Below, piece after piece: positions 1 to 7,285 of a DNA stretch of 20,706 nucleotides. Positions within the stretch are counted from its first letter, which is position 1. Every line of letters starts with the position of its first letter. This DNA comes from an uncultured Candidatus Melainabacteria bacterium (GTDB lineage Bacteria > Cyanobacteriota > Vampirovibrionia > Gastranaerophilales > Gastranaerophilaceae): contig CALEJY010000237.1 of the NCBI GenBank assembly GCA_937898445.1, forward strand, positions 1 through 20,706. Reading direction: 5' to 3'. Under the pieces are notes generated by a model. The model was not told the DNA's origin, did not search any database, and saw only the letters and a program-made list of their open reading frames with translations. The position numbers and the translations under genes were made by a program.

Positions 1-1
1 A

Positions 2-874
2 ACCTAATTCTGATTGGATTTTGTCGTTGCAAATTGCATAGCGTTTGTCGTGACCTAATCTGTCTTGAACATATTTTATAGAACTTTCATCTTTACCCAT
101 CGCATCAAGGATTAAGTGAGTGATTTCCATATTAGTTTTTTCATTATGTCCGCCAATATTGTAAACCTCTCCGATTTTTCCCTTGTGAAGTACAGTATCA
201 ATTGCTGAACAATGGTCATATACATATAACCAATCTCTTACGTTCAAACCATCACCATATACAGGAACTTTTTCCCCCTTCAATAGTTGAGAAATAAAGA
301 ATGGAATAAGTTTTTCAGGATATTGGTAAGGTCCGTAGTTGTTTGAACATCTTGTGTTTAATGTTGGCATACCGTATGTTTCGTGATAAGCTCTTACAAG
401 CATATCTGCACTTGCTTTACTTGCTGAATACGGGCTGTTTGGGGCAAGCGGAGTTGTTTCCATAAAATAGCCTGTTTTACCTAATGTTCCGTAAACTTCG
501 TCGGTTGAAACTTGTAAATATTTTTCTGTTTTAAACTCTTTTGCAGCTTGTAATAAGTTTAAAGTACCTTGAACATTTGTTTCTACAAAGATTTCAGGGT
601 GCTTGATAGAATTGTCAACATGAGATTCTGCGGCAAAGTTTACGATTGCATCAACTTGTTCAACCAATTGAGGAACTAGTTTTTTATCACAAATATTTCC
701 GTGTACAAACTTGTAATTTGGATTGTCTTTAACATCATCAAGATTTTCCAAATTTCCGCAATATGTTAAAGCATCTAAGTTTATAATTTTGTAGTCAGGG
801 TGAGTTTTTAGCATGTGTCTGACAAAACAACTTCCGATAAATCCGGCTCCACCTGTTACTAATATTGTTGTCAT
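2..874 (-). CDS. rfbB: dTDP-glucose 4,6-dehydratase, C-terminus cut by window edge
   Basis: Converts dTDP-glucose to dTDP-4-keto-6-deoxyglucose in the cytoplasm, the second step of dTDP-rhamnose synthesis for surface polysaccharide. The visible 291 residues start with a Rossmann nucleotide-binding motif TGGAGFIG (residues 7-14). The family motif TDEVYG is at residues 124-129 and the catalytic YSASK (Tyr149, Lys153) follows. The sugar-binding NNYGPYQYPEKLIP stretch is intact. Family members are about 340-350 residues, so roughly 50-60 residues lie beyond the left edge. The ATG is chosen because AAGGAG lies just upstream. That site overlaps the end of rfbC, whose stop is 11 nt before this ATG, so the two are almost certainly one operon transcribed leftward. 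Confidence 0.96.
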   Translation of the reverse strand, partial: MTTILVTGGAGFIGSCFVRHMLKTHPDYKIINLDALTYCGNLENLDDVKDNPNYKFVHGNICDKKLVPQLVEQVDAIVNFAAESHVDNSIKHPEIFVETNVQGTLNLLQAAKEFKTEKYLQVSTDEVYGTLGKTGYFMETTPLAPNSPYSASKASADMLVRAYHETYGMPTLNTRCSNNYGPYQYPEKLIPFFISQLLKGEKVPVYGDGLNVRDWLYVYDHCSAIDTVLHKGKIGEVYNIGGHNEKTNMEITHLILDAMGKDESSIKYVQDRLGHDKRYAICNDKIQSELG

Positions 875-885
875 TTTTACTCCTT

Positions 886-1440
886 TTATCCTATTGCTTT
901 CTTAACTTCTGCCAATGTCGGTTGAACTTTATCTTTTTCAGACAAAATCGGGTCAAAATCAATTTCCCAGTCAATATTTATATCTTTGTCGTTCCACAAA
1001 ACCCCTCTATCAGCTTGCGGTGCGTATTCTCCACTAGCTTTGTAAAGTAATTCTGCCTCATCTGAAAGAACAACAAATCCGTGCGCAAAACCTTCAGGAA
1101 TAAACAACATGTGCTTGTTTTCTTCTGACAATTCAACTTTTACATATTGTCCGAATGTTTCTGAACCTTCTCTGATATCAACTGCAATATCATAAATTCT
1201 GCCACGACCGCATCTTACCAATTTTGCTTGACCGTAAGGAGCTTCTTGATAATGTAAGCCTCTTAATACGTGTGCGCAAGATTTTGAATGGTTGTCTTGA
1301 TTAAATTCAACATCAATTCCGTTTGCAACAAAATCTGATTTTTTATATGTTTCCATAAAAAATCCTCTGTTGTCGCCGAAAACTTTTGGTTTTACTAAAA
1401 TTACATCTTTTATCTTTTGTCTTTCAAATTCAAACGGCAT
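886..1440 (-). CDS. rfbC: dTDP-4-dehydrorhamnose 3,5-epimerase
   Basis: Epimerises dTDP-4-keto-6-deoxyglucose at C3 and C5, the third step of dTDP-rhamnose synthesis. At 184 residues it has normal family length. The catalytic His63 (in LRGLHYQ), Tyr133 and Asp170 fall at the same positions as in the well-studied enterobacterial RmlC. His120 in GFAHGF is also conserved. The start is supported by GAGGG about 7 nt upstream. It is the first gene of a leftward operon with rfbB. The remaining pathway genes (rfbA, rfbD) are not in the window and may lie further left. Confidence 0.97.
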   Translation of the reverse strand: MPFEFERQKIKDVILVKPKVFGDNRGFFMETYKKSDFVANGIDVEFNQDNHSKSCAHVLRGLHYQEAPYGQAKLVRCGRGRIYDIAVDIREGSETFGQYVKVELSEENKHMLFIPEGFAHGFVVLSDEAELLYKASGEYAPQADRGVLWNDKDINIDWEIDFDPILSEKDKVQPTLAEVKKAIG

Positions 1441-1469
1441 AATTTTCCCTCTTTCAATAAATTAATTAA

Positions 1470-1497
1470 ATTATACAATAAATTCTCAAATTAACAA
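1470..1497 (-). promoter_or_regulatory. Putative promoter of rfbC-rfbB operon
   Basis: On the minus strand, TTGTTA (1492-1497), a 16-nt spacer and TATAAT (1470-1475) lie about 30 nt ahead of the rfbC start. The distance leaves a short leader with a normal ribosome binding site. The match is by eye only. Confidence 0.55.
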
Positions 1498-1558
1498 AGC
1501 GGGTAATAGTTTTTTACATAAAACTATACAATAATTAAAACCCGAAAGGGGATTTACG

Positions 1559-2095
1559 ATGAAAAAGCTCGCTAAACTATTTGCTATTTCGCTCAATTTA
1601 CTGTTACTTACTCAATCTATGGGGGTTGCGATGGAAAATAAAATTAAATTTGATAAAGAAACTTACTATCTTTCTAATCCTGATAGTAAAAATCAATGCT
1701 ACAGCTATTATTTAAAAGACGAAAATATTGAAAATTGGCATACAAAAATTATTCTTGAAAGTCTTCCTGATTTTACTAACGAAACAGAGGCAGCGGCTGA
1801 GTTTGCACATAAAATTCAGGAAGAAACTAAAGGTGCATCTGTTCTTTTGTATCCTGATGCTGCAATGACGGCTTATATAAATTTCCCGCCTACAAAAGAT
1901 TATTATGAGTATAATACAGTGATTTTTAAACAGGCAAAAACTCAAGGATTAGAAAAATTTGGGTTTGCCAAAAGGTTTTATTCAGCTGAGCTTGGCGGAC
2001 AAGAAAACGCAAGAAAAGCCGCAATAGAATTTGCAGAAAAACATAATAAAAAATATATGGAAATGCTTAATAAAGAAGCAAAACAGTTGAAATAA
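1559..2095 (+). CDS. Small exported protein of unknown function
   Basis: I do not recognise the family. The 178-residue product starts with a classical signal peptide: MKKLAKLF, a hydrophobic stretch to about residue 22, and a possible cleavage near residues 24-25 (GVA-M). The mature part is hydrophilic and mixed alpha/beta in look. It is rich in Tyr and Lys and has one Cys (in NQCYSYY), so it is probably periplasmic or secreted. An AAAGGGG sequence 7 nt before the ATG supports the start, and TACAAT at 1527-1532 could be its -10 box. Its stop codon directly abuts the stop codon of the convergent gene at 2096. Confidence 0.8.
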   Translation: MKKLAKLFAISLNLLLLTQSMGVAMENKIKFDKETYYLSNPDSKNQCYSYYLKDENIENWHTKIILESLPDFTNETEAAAEFAHKIQEETKGASVLLYPDAAMTAYINFPPTKDYYEYNTVIFKQAKTQGLEKFGFAKRFYSAELGGQENARKAAIEFAEKHNKKYMEMLNKEAKQLK

Positions 2096-2497
2096 TTATT
2101 TAGCTTTTTTGTCTAAATAATCTTTGAAAGTTTTTACATTAACCTTGTAACCGCAACCATCGTGGAGTTTTGCGTTATAAAAAATTCTTTTTTGCGGATA
2201 TTTTCTACACATTGGCAACCTGTGTTTGTAATCCGAACATAAACCTTCCGGTGTGACTAATTTGCATGCAAAAATCAGATTACCTTCTTCGTCTTTTCCT
2301 TTTATGTAAAATCTTTTGTAGGCAGGAAAAAGAAATTGCATTATTTTGAACTCTTTTTCTGTATAAGTGTCGTAGCTGTACATATAGTTGCAACATTTTC
2401 CACATTTTTTGCACTCACCGGTAATTTTGTAACTAACCCTTTCCGGCACAAAATACGACCTGATTTCATTAATTATTACAAAAAGAAAATCGAACAT
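2096..2497 (-). CDS. YkgJ-family cysteine-cluster protein
   Basis: A 133-residue cytoplasmic protein with the CxxCxxCC signature (Cys29, Cys32, Cys35, Cys36) followed by Cys78, Cys87, Cys97 and Cys115. This is the eight-cysteine layout of the UPF0153/YkgJ family. The cysteines are thought to bind zinc or an Fe-S cluster; the biochemical role is poorly known. The first possible ATG is used and there is no other Met until residue 39. No Shine-Dalgarno sequence is visible, but TATAAT lies exactly 7 nt upstream, so the message may be leaderless. It follows the ferritin gene on the same strand, separated by a strong terminator, which suggests independent transcription. Confidence 0.85.
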   Translation of the reverse strand: MFDFLFVIINEIRSYFVPERVSYKITGECKKCGKCCNYMYSYDTYTEKEFKIMQFLFPAYKRFYIKGKDEEGNLIFACKLVTPEGLCSDYKHRLPMCRKYPQKRIFYNAKLHDGCGYKVNVKTFKDYLDKKAK

Positions 2498-2504
2498 GAT
2501 ATAT

Positions 2505-2510
2505 ATTATA
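2505..2510 (-). promoter_or_regulatory. -10 box giving a leaderless start for the YkgJ-family gene
   Basis: TATAAT on the minus strand is followed by 7 nt and then ATG. Transcription would be expected to start at or next to the A of the start codon. The -35 region falls inside the ferritin terminator and is a poor match. Confidence 0.5.
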
Positions 2511-2514
2511 GACT

Positions 2515-2565
2515 AAAAAATGAGATTTGCATGTGAGAAAAATATCTCAATACAAATCTCATTTT
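2515..2565 (-). terminator. Rho-independent terminator of the ferritin gene
   Basis: Perfect 13-bp stem: AAAATGAGATTTG (2517-2529) pairs with CAAATCTCATTTT (2553-2565). A smaller nested stem, TGAGA/TCTCA (2534-2538 with 2545-2549), sits in the loop. Read on the minus strand it ends in six T residues (2520-2515). It lies 20 nt after the ferritin stop codon. Confidence 0.85.
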
Positions 2566-2584
2566 AGAATTATAAATTAATGAA

Positions 2585-3094
2585 TTAACCGATTACAGGT
2601 GCTACAAAAGTTCTTGTTGCAAGATCTTTATCAAGCATTAATAGAGCTTTTTTGTCGTCGCCGATTAGTCTTAATGTTGCAAGAACATTTCCAACATTAT
2701 CTTCTTCTTCAACTTGTTCTTTCAAATACCAGTTCAAGAATGAAATTGCTGCACGATCTTTAGTTTCTTCTGCAACATCCATCAATTTGTTAATCAATGA
2801 TGTAACTAGTTCTTCGTGTGTCAAAATGTGTTCAAAAACTTCTAATGGAGAACTCCAATCAATTTCAGGTTTTTCAATTGCATCAAGTTCAACTTTGCCA
2901 CCTCTTTGGTTCAAATAATCAAACATACCCATAGCATGAGCGTGTTCTTCTTGAACTTGTACTGTCATCCAGTTTACAAAACCTTTTAGATTTAATCTTT
3001 CAAAATATGCTTGCATTGAAAGATACAAATATTCTGAATACAATTCTCTGTTAATTTGGTAATTAAAAGCTTTTTCTAGTTTTTCGTTAATCAT
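2585..3094 (-). CDS. ftnA: Bacterial non-heme ferritin
   Basis: Stores iron as a mineral inside a 24-subunit cytoplasmic shell. The ferroxidase ligands sit at the positions known from E. coli FtnA: Glu17, Glu50, His53, Glu94, Gln127 and Glu130. Glu49 and Glu126 are available for the third iron site, and Tyr24 is also present. At 169 residues it is full length. AGGAGAG about 6 nt upstream fixes the start. It is a single-gene unit with its own terminator downstream. An AT-only dyad in the upstream region (3159-3176) could be an iron- or peroxide-responsive operator, but no known box is matched with certainty. Confidence 0.97.
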   Translation of the reverse strand: MINEKLEKAFNYQINRELYSEYLYLSMQAYFERLNLKGFVNWMTVQVQEEHAHAMGMFDYLNQRGGKVELDAIEKPEIDWSSPLEVFEHILTHEELVTSLINKLMDVAEETKDRAAISFLNWYLKEQVEEEDNVGNVLATLRLIGDDKKALLMLDKDLATRTFVAPVIG

Positions 3095-3158
3095 ATTTCT
3101 CTCCTTAATTCACAATAAAAACTAATTTTTACACATAAAGTTTAGCATTAAAATATTT

Positions 3159-3176
3159 TTAATAAACATTTATTAA
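3159..3176. promoter_or_regulatory. AT-rich dyad upstream of ferritin, possible operator
   Basis: Two perfect 8-bp arms, TTAATAAA and TTTATTAA, flank a 2-nt centre (CA). The dyad lies between the divergent ferritin gene and the gene at 3205. Fur and PerR sites are AT-rich dyads of similar size, so regulation by such a factor is conceivable. In DNA this AT-rich such dyads also arise by chance. Confidence 0.25.
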
Positions 3177-3204
3177 CAAAATTTTTATTATTAGGCAATT
3201 TTGA

Positions 3205-3855
3205 ATGTTCATATTACTTACACAAGATATGATGAAAGTTAGTGCGCAAAACAATTTTATTTATTCTAATTACACCAAAAATTATGCTCAAAATTCTGTC
3301 AAAGCGAAATCTCCATCTTTTTGCGGAGCGCAACGTTTAACACACATGAATATAGGAATGATGGGCGAAGGTTTTATTGGAAATGTTCTTTTGAAAAATG
3401 TCACAAAAGGAACTGACGAGCTGGTAAATGTTTTCAAGCATTTTGATTGCGGAAATGAAAAATATTTTCTAAAAAACAATGACGGCGGTACAATTGGTGA
3501 AATTATGCTCAAAATCAATAAGTACTTTGATTATAACAAATTTATTTACAAAGATGATCCAAGCCACGTATTTGTTGATAAATTAAGAAATTATTCCAAC
3601 CCGAATACTCCATTTTGGAATAAAGAAACTGATTTTTATGAAGGAACAGGCACAAGATTGTTGCAAATTGCGCAAAGAAGAAGTGATGAGGCGCAATGTG
3701 TCGGAAATATAAAACTTGTTCCAATGCCTGAATCAAGAAGATACTATACAGATAAAATCGGGATGATAAAAGATCCGACAAATCCTTACGGTTCAGCGTT
3801 TATTCTTCCTCCTGATAAAAAAGAGCCTTTATCCAAAATGTATGGTGGATTGTAA
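3205..3855 (+). CDS. GNAT-acetyltransferase-like protein
   Basis: A 216-residue protein. Residues around 148-190 read like the acyl-CoA-binding core of a GNAT enzyme: GTGTRLLQIAQRRS resembles the pyrophosphate-binding turn and helix, and SRRYYTDKIGM resembles the usual S-x-x-FY-x-K-x-GF block. The N-terminal 45 residues are Asn/Lys/Ser-rich and end in SPSFCG; they look like a flexible tail. Substrate unknown. The start is uncertain: ATG at 3205 has only a weak AGG upstream, and in-frame ATG codons at 3229 and 3232 are alternatives. It diverges from ferritin. Confidence 0.6.
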   Translation: MFILLTQDMMKVSAQNNFIYSNYTKNYAQNSVKAKSPSFCGAQRLTHMNIGMMGEGFIGNVLLKNVTKGTDELVNVFKHFDCGNEKYFLKNNDGGTIGEIMLKINKYFDYNKFIYKDDPSHVFVDKLRNYSNPNTPFWNKETDFYEGTGTRLLQIAQRRSDEAQCVGNIKLVPMPESRRYYTDKIGMIKDPTNPYGSAFILPPDKKEPLSKMYGGL

Positions 3856-3911
3856 TTTTTATTGCCGTTTTGTCTAATGAAAAAATTAGTTGATTTATTT
3901 ATAAATTTATT

Positions 3912-5237
3912 ATGAATTGTGTAAATAAATTGCTATCAGTGTTAGATGAAAAAACTGAATTAAAATTAGATGAATTTAGCCAATATATTGCTTTTCACGG
4001 GATTGGTAAAAGTTATAACAAGCGTTGGCTTGCCAATATTGTTCCTGCGGATTTACTCAAACTCTCTGTAAAAAAATGTATAGAAATTATTGTGACTTTG
4101 TCAGAGAGTGGAATTTTTTATAAAGATTTTCCTGACTTCATAAAAACTCCTAATTATGGGGATAAATGGGGAAGGTTAGCAAATTATATTGAGATAAATA
4201 ATAGAGCGATTGCGACGATGGATAATGGATGTACATGTAACGGGATTTTGAGTTGCATAAAACTTTTGCCTGCAATTCCGCCATCTGCCAAGAGTTTTGC
4301 AAACTGTATTATTTTGTCACAAATTTGGCAAAATATTTATGGAGATGCTTACGAAAAAGGAGCATTTGAAGAAAATTCTTTGTACGGGATTAGGCTAAAC
4401 ACGAATTATAGTGACAATGTTATAGATTATTCAATTGCTGATAAAATTTCACCGGTTGAACAATTGAAAGCTTTTGTTGATTTGGCGCATTTTAGGGGCA
4501 TTAAAGTCGGGTTCAGGCATGTGATTTCTGCTGATCAAATGAAGGTTGCAAGAGAATATAAGGATGATGAAACCTTTAATTGGGGAAATTCTGAACATGT
4601 TGAAATCTATATAAATGAATGTGTAAAACTGATGAATATTGGTTTTGAATGTATGTTTATTGATTCTGCCAAACATATTGGCGGTTATGATATGGAAAAT
4701 TATACAGGCGTAGGAGCTTTGCCGAATTACCATCAAATGCAATATATTTTGCACGAAATCCGTTCTCGTTCTAAAAAGACTAATATTAGTTTTGTCGGCG
4801 AAAAAAGTTCTGATGATTTTGCACGATATAAAAATATGGGCTTGAATGCCGGAACTGATTTTATTACGGGGGATGTTTTTAATTCTGTAAAAAATTTGTC
4901 GGAAAAATTGAAATATCTCAGAACTTATGCTCCAGGTGTAGAAATTACAAACGACAATTATGATGGCGGATTGTCTTATGAACAGAAATTAAATCGGATA
5001 AATACTGCACTTTTTGCCTACAATTACGCCAGCGACAAATTGCCGAGTTTTATGCAAATGGATGATTTGTTTCCATTGAGATACGACACAACAACACATC
5101 ATCTTATGATGACAAATCCGTCTTATTCCACAGATGGAACTTCTTTAAGTCATTTTGAAAATTTGTTTGCCAAAGATGATGGCAGATTTTACAACAAACG
5201 TGTTGGAGAGCTTTTTGCATGGGCGGTTGAAAGGTAA
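3912..5237 (+). CDS. Amylase-like TIM-barrel protein with atypical active site
   Basis: 441 residues. Several blocks resemble the alpha-amylase (GH13) barrel. AHFRGIKVGFRHVIS (192-206) sits where conserved region I would be, but lacks the usual Asp and Asn-His. FIDSAKHI (249-256) matches region II, with Asp251 at the nucleophile position. SFVGEKSS (293-300) matches region III, with Glu297 as the general acid. The region IV Asn-His-Asp is replaced by TNDNYDGG (346-353). It may be a divergent hydrolase or a non-catalytic relative. There is no signal peptide, so it is cytoplasmic. The start has no Shine-Dalgarno sequence; TATAAA (3900-3905) ends 6 nt before the ATG. The next gene begins 27 nt downstream. 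Confidence 0.6.
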   Translation: MNCVNKLLSVLDEKTELKLDEFSQYIAFHGIGKSYNKRWLANIVPADLLKLSVKKCIEIIVTLSESGIFYKDFPDFIKTPNYGDKWGRLANYIEINNRAIATMDNGCTCNGILSCIKLLPAIPPSAKSFANCIILSQIWQNIYGDAYEKGAFEENSLYGIRLNTNYSDNVIDYSIADKISPVEQLKAFVDLAHFRGIKVGFRHVISADQMKVAREYKDDETFNWGNSEHVEIYINECVKLMNIGFECMFIDSAKHIGGYDMENYTGVGALPNYHQMQYILHEIRSRSKKTNISFVGEKSSDDFARYKNMGLNAGTDFITGDVFNSVKNLSEKLKYLRTYAPGVEITNDNYDGGLSYEQKLNRINTALFAYNYASDKLPSFMQMDDLFPLRYDTTTHHLMMTNPSYSTDGTSLSHFENLFAKDDGRFYNKRVGELFAWAVER

Positions 5238-5264
5238 AAATTTTATAAAAAGAAAGGAGCGAAA

Positions 5265-6563
5265 ATGACATTTAATCCGTTAAAAGAAAAAGGGATAATA
5301 CTTAGTGACCAACTTAGAAGTTGGGATGATATAGTAAAACGACCATTTAATAAATATGATGTAGATTGTTATTCAAGAACCCGCCAAATCTTGATGAATG
5401 GTATAGAAATTGAGGCATGGGGCTTTAAACATAATTTTGCAAGGAATTGTCAGGATTATGATGACAAAAAACTTGTTGCATTAATGCGTAGAATTGAAGA
5501 TATGCAACAAACAACAGTAAACTGGATGACACCTGCATGTCAAACGGTTTTGGAAACAACATTGGGATATGAACAAGTTGCGGTTGATTTAACCGCTTGG
5601 CTTGCACAAAATGAGCCTGACGATTATGTTAGAGAAACTTTTAATTTCGGGTTGTTAGAAGATTTTGACCACCTTTATAGATACAGTCAATGGGCGTATA
5701 TGATTGACGGGATTAATCCTGATAATATATTGCAGTGCAAAACAGATGTTGTGATTGGCAGACCGACACAGTATCACCATAATGATAATGGAATAAGAGT
5801 TCGCAAACCTTATGATCGAAAAACTGCTTCTCCTCAAACGAAAGTCAATATTTATACACTTCTTTCGGGCGAACAACAAACACATAATTTTTATGCAGAA
5901 CACGGTATGATGTATGCAAACGATGATTTGCGCAGAACTTATGGTGAAATTTGTGATGTGGAAGAAGAACATGTTACCATGTACGAAAGTTTGATTGATC
6001 CTTGTGAAACGCTTTATGAAAAACTTTTGTTGCACGAATTTACAGAAGTTTGTACTTATTACAATTGTTATATTGATGAAAACAATGAAAAATTAAGACC
6101 TATTTGGGAAGAATTTTTGGCATTTGAACTCGGACATTTGCAAATTGCCGCAGAGTTATTGAAAAAATATGAAAAACGTGACCCTGAAGAAATTATCGGG
6201 GATAAAGTTTTACTTCCGTGCCATTTTGAAAGCCAAAAAAGTTATGTTACCAATATTTTGGAAAACGAAGTGGATAAAAGACTTGATGCGGAAATGGGTT
6301 ATACAACTGTAGATGAACTTTCTGACAGTTGGGCAAGTTATAAGGCGCAAAAGGATATGAATGGAAAATGCGTTCCGACAGAAAAAACAATCCATTTGAT
6401 TAATGCAACGATAAAGACGGATATTGTTACTGCAGAGCCAAAATTGCGAGAAAAAGAACCTTCAATATTAAAACGAGCATTGGATGAAAATTCTATGTCG
6501 CCAGATAATGTTTCTGTAGACGAATATGAAAAAATGGTTAAAAATCCGCAACCGGAGTTTTAA
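5265..6563 (+). CDS. Ferritin-like diiron protein with repeated iron-ligand motifs
   Basis: 432 residues, helix-rich and cytoplasmic. The C-terminal half has a full set of ferritin/rubrerythrin-type ligands: Glu203, Glu233 with His236 (EEEH), Glu258 and Glu288 with His291 (FELGH). The N-terminal half has a less complete set: Glu48/Glu50, Glu103 and the LEDFDH block (Glu132-His136). This suggests two tandem helical bundles. I do not recognise a named family, and its substrate is unknown; an oxidase, oxygenase or iron-handling role are all possible. The start is secure (AAAGGAG 7 nt upstream). It lies 27 nt after the amylase-like gene, so the two may be co-transcribed, and it ends at a strong terminator. 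Confidence 0.65.
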   Translation: MTFNPLKEKGIILSDQLRSWDDIVKRPFNKYDVDCYSRTRQILMNGIEIEAWGFKHNFARNCQDYDDKKLVALMRRIEDMQQTTVNWMTPACQTVLETTLGYEQVAVDLTAWLAQNEPDDYVRETFNFGLLEDFDHLYRYSQWAYMIDGINPDNILQCKTDVVIGRPTQYHHNDNGIRVRKPYDRKTASPQTKVNIYTLLSGEQQTHNFYAEHGMMYANDDLRRTYGEICDVEEEHVTMYESLIDPCETLYEKLLLHEFTEVCTYYNCYIDENNEKLRPIWEEFLAFELGHLQIAAELLKKYEKRDPEEIIGDKVLLPCHFESQKSYVTNILENEVDKRLDAEMGYTTVDELSDSWASYKAQKDMNGKCVPTEKTIHLINATIKTDIVTAEPKLREKEPSILKRALDENSMSPDNVSVDEYEKMVKNPQPEF

Positions 6564-6575
6564 AAATTTGTACAA

Positions 6576-6599
6576 AAAAGGAGCTAAAAAGCTCCTTTT
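6576..6599. terminator. Bidirectional terminator between ferritin-like and carbonic anhydrase genes
   Basis: 10-bp perfect stem, AAAAGGAGCT (6576-6585) with AGCTCCTTTT (6590-6599), and an AAAA loop. The plus-strand read continues in a T-rich tail and the minus-strand read in six T residues. It can therefore end both convergent transcripts. Confidence 0.9.
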
Positions 6600-6602
6600 A
6601 TT

Positions 6603-7178
6603 TTATATGACGTTTACTAATCCTGTTGAGTGGTCAAAGTGGCAATTTGCGATACTAACTTTACCTTCTTTAACCGCTTCATTTATGATAACCGAATGTT
6701 TCATCAAATAATCTTCAACCCATTTGGTATGTTCTTGTGCAAAAAAGTTGTGACAAGAGATATCTTCTTTGTGGTTAAGGACTGGATATACGCATTTTAG
6801 TATTGATGAAAAATATTTTGTTGGTTCAGGATAATGTTCTTTTGCAAATTTCATAACTCCGCAATCATCGTGACCTAAGAGAATGACAAGTGGAACATTT
6901 AATTTTTTTACAGCATATTCAACACTTTCAATAACGTTTGGACCTGTTGTCATTCCTGCAACTCTTACAACAAATAATTCTCCAATTCCGCAATCAAAAA
7001 TGATTTCCGGCACAACACGAGAATCTGAACAGGTCAATACGCAGGCATAAGGTTCTTGATGAAATGCGTATTTTTGAAGTGTTTCAAGCGACATGTTTTT
7101 TGTTGTCGGAGTTCCGTTAACAAAATTCTTGTTTCCATCTAATAATTTTTTTAATTCTTTTTCAGCTCTTTCAATCAT
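6603..7178 (-). CDS. Beta-class carbonic anhydrase
   Basis: Interconverts CO2 and bicarbonate in the cytoplasm. The zinc ligands Cys50, His103 and Cys106 are present in CSDSR (50-54) and GHDDCG (102-107), with the Asp52-Arg54 dyad intact. At 191 residues it has normal length. There is no Shine-Dalgarno sequence: the 7 nt between TATAAT and the ATG are TTCCTCT, the opposite of a ribosome binding site, so a leaderless message is likely. It diverges from the gene at 7286, whose promoter has the same geometry. The terminator directly follows its stop codon. Confidence 0.95.
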   Translation of the reverse strand: MIERAEKELKKLLDGNKNFVNGTPTTKNMSLETLQKYAFHQEPYACVLTCSDSRVVPEIIFDCGIGELFVVRVAGMTTGPNVIESVEYAVKKLNVPLVILLGHDDCGVMKFAKEHYPEPTKYFSSILKCVYPVLNHKEDISCHNFFAQEHTKWVEDYLMKHSVIINEAVKEGKVSIANCHFDHSTGLVNVI

Positions 7179-7185
7179 AGAGGAA

Positions 7186-7214
7186 ATTATAAGTTATAAA
7201 ACTCAAAAAATCAA
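7186..7214 (-). promoter_or_regulatory. Promoter of carbonic anhydrase gene, leaderless type
   Basis: On the minus strand, TTGATT (7209-7214), a 17-nt spacer and TATAAT (7186-7191) are followed by 7 nt and the ATG at 7178. The -10 is a perfect consensus, and the expected start of transcription coincides with the start codon. Confidence 0.7.
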
Positions 7215-7250
7215 GAAGTGATTATAGCTTATTCTGCTTTTGAGATAGGC

Positions 7251-7278
7251 TGGACATTCTTGAAAAAATCAGTATAAT
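7251..7278 (+). promoter_or_regulatory. Promoter of the gene at 7286, leaderless type
   Basis: TGGACA (7251-7256), a 16-nt spacer and TATAAT (7273-7278) are followed by 7 nt and the ATG at 7286. No Shine-Dalgarno sequence lies between. It is divergent from, and about 35 nt away from, the carbonic anhydrase promoter. Confidence 0.7.
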
Positions 7279-7285
7279 AAAATCT

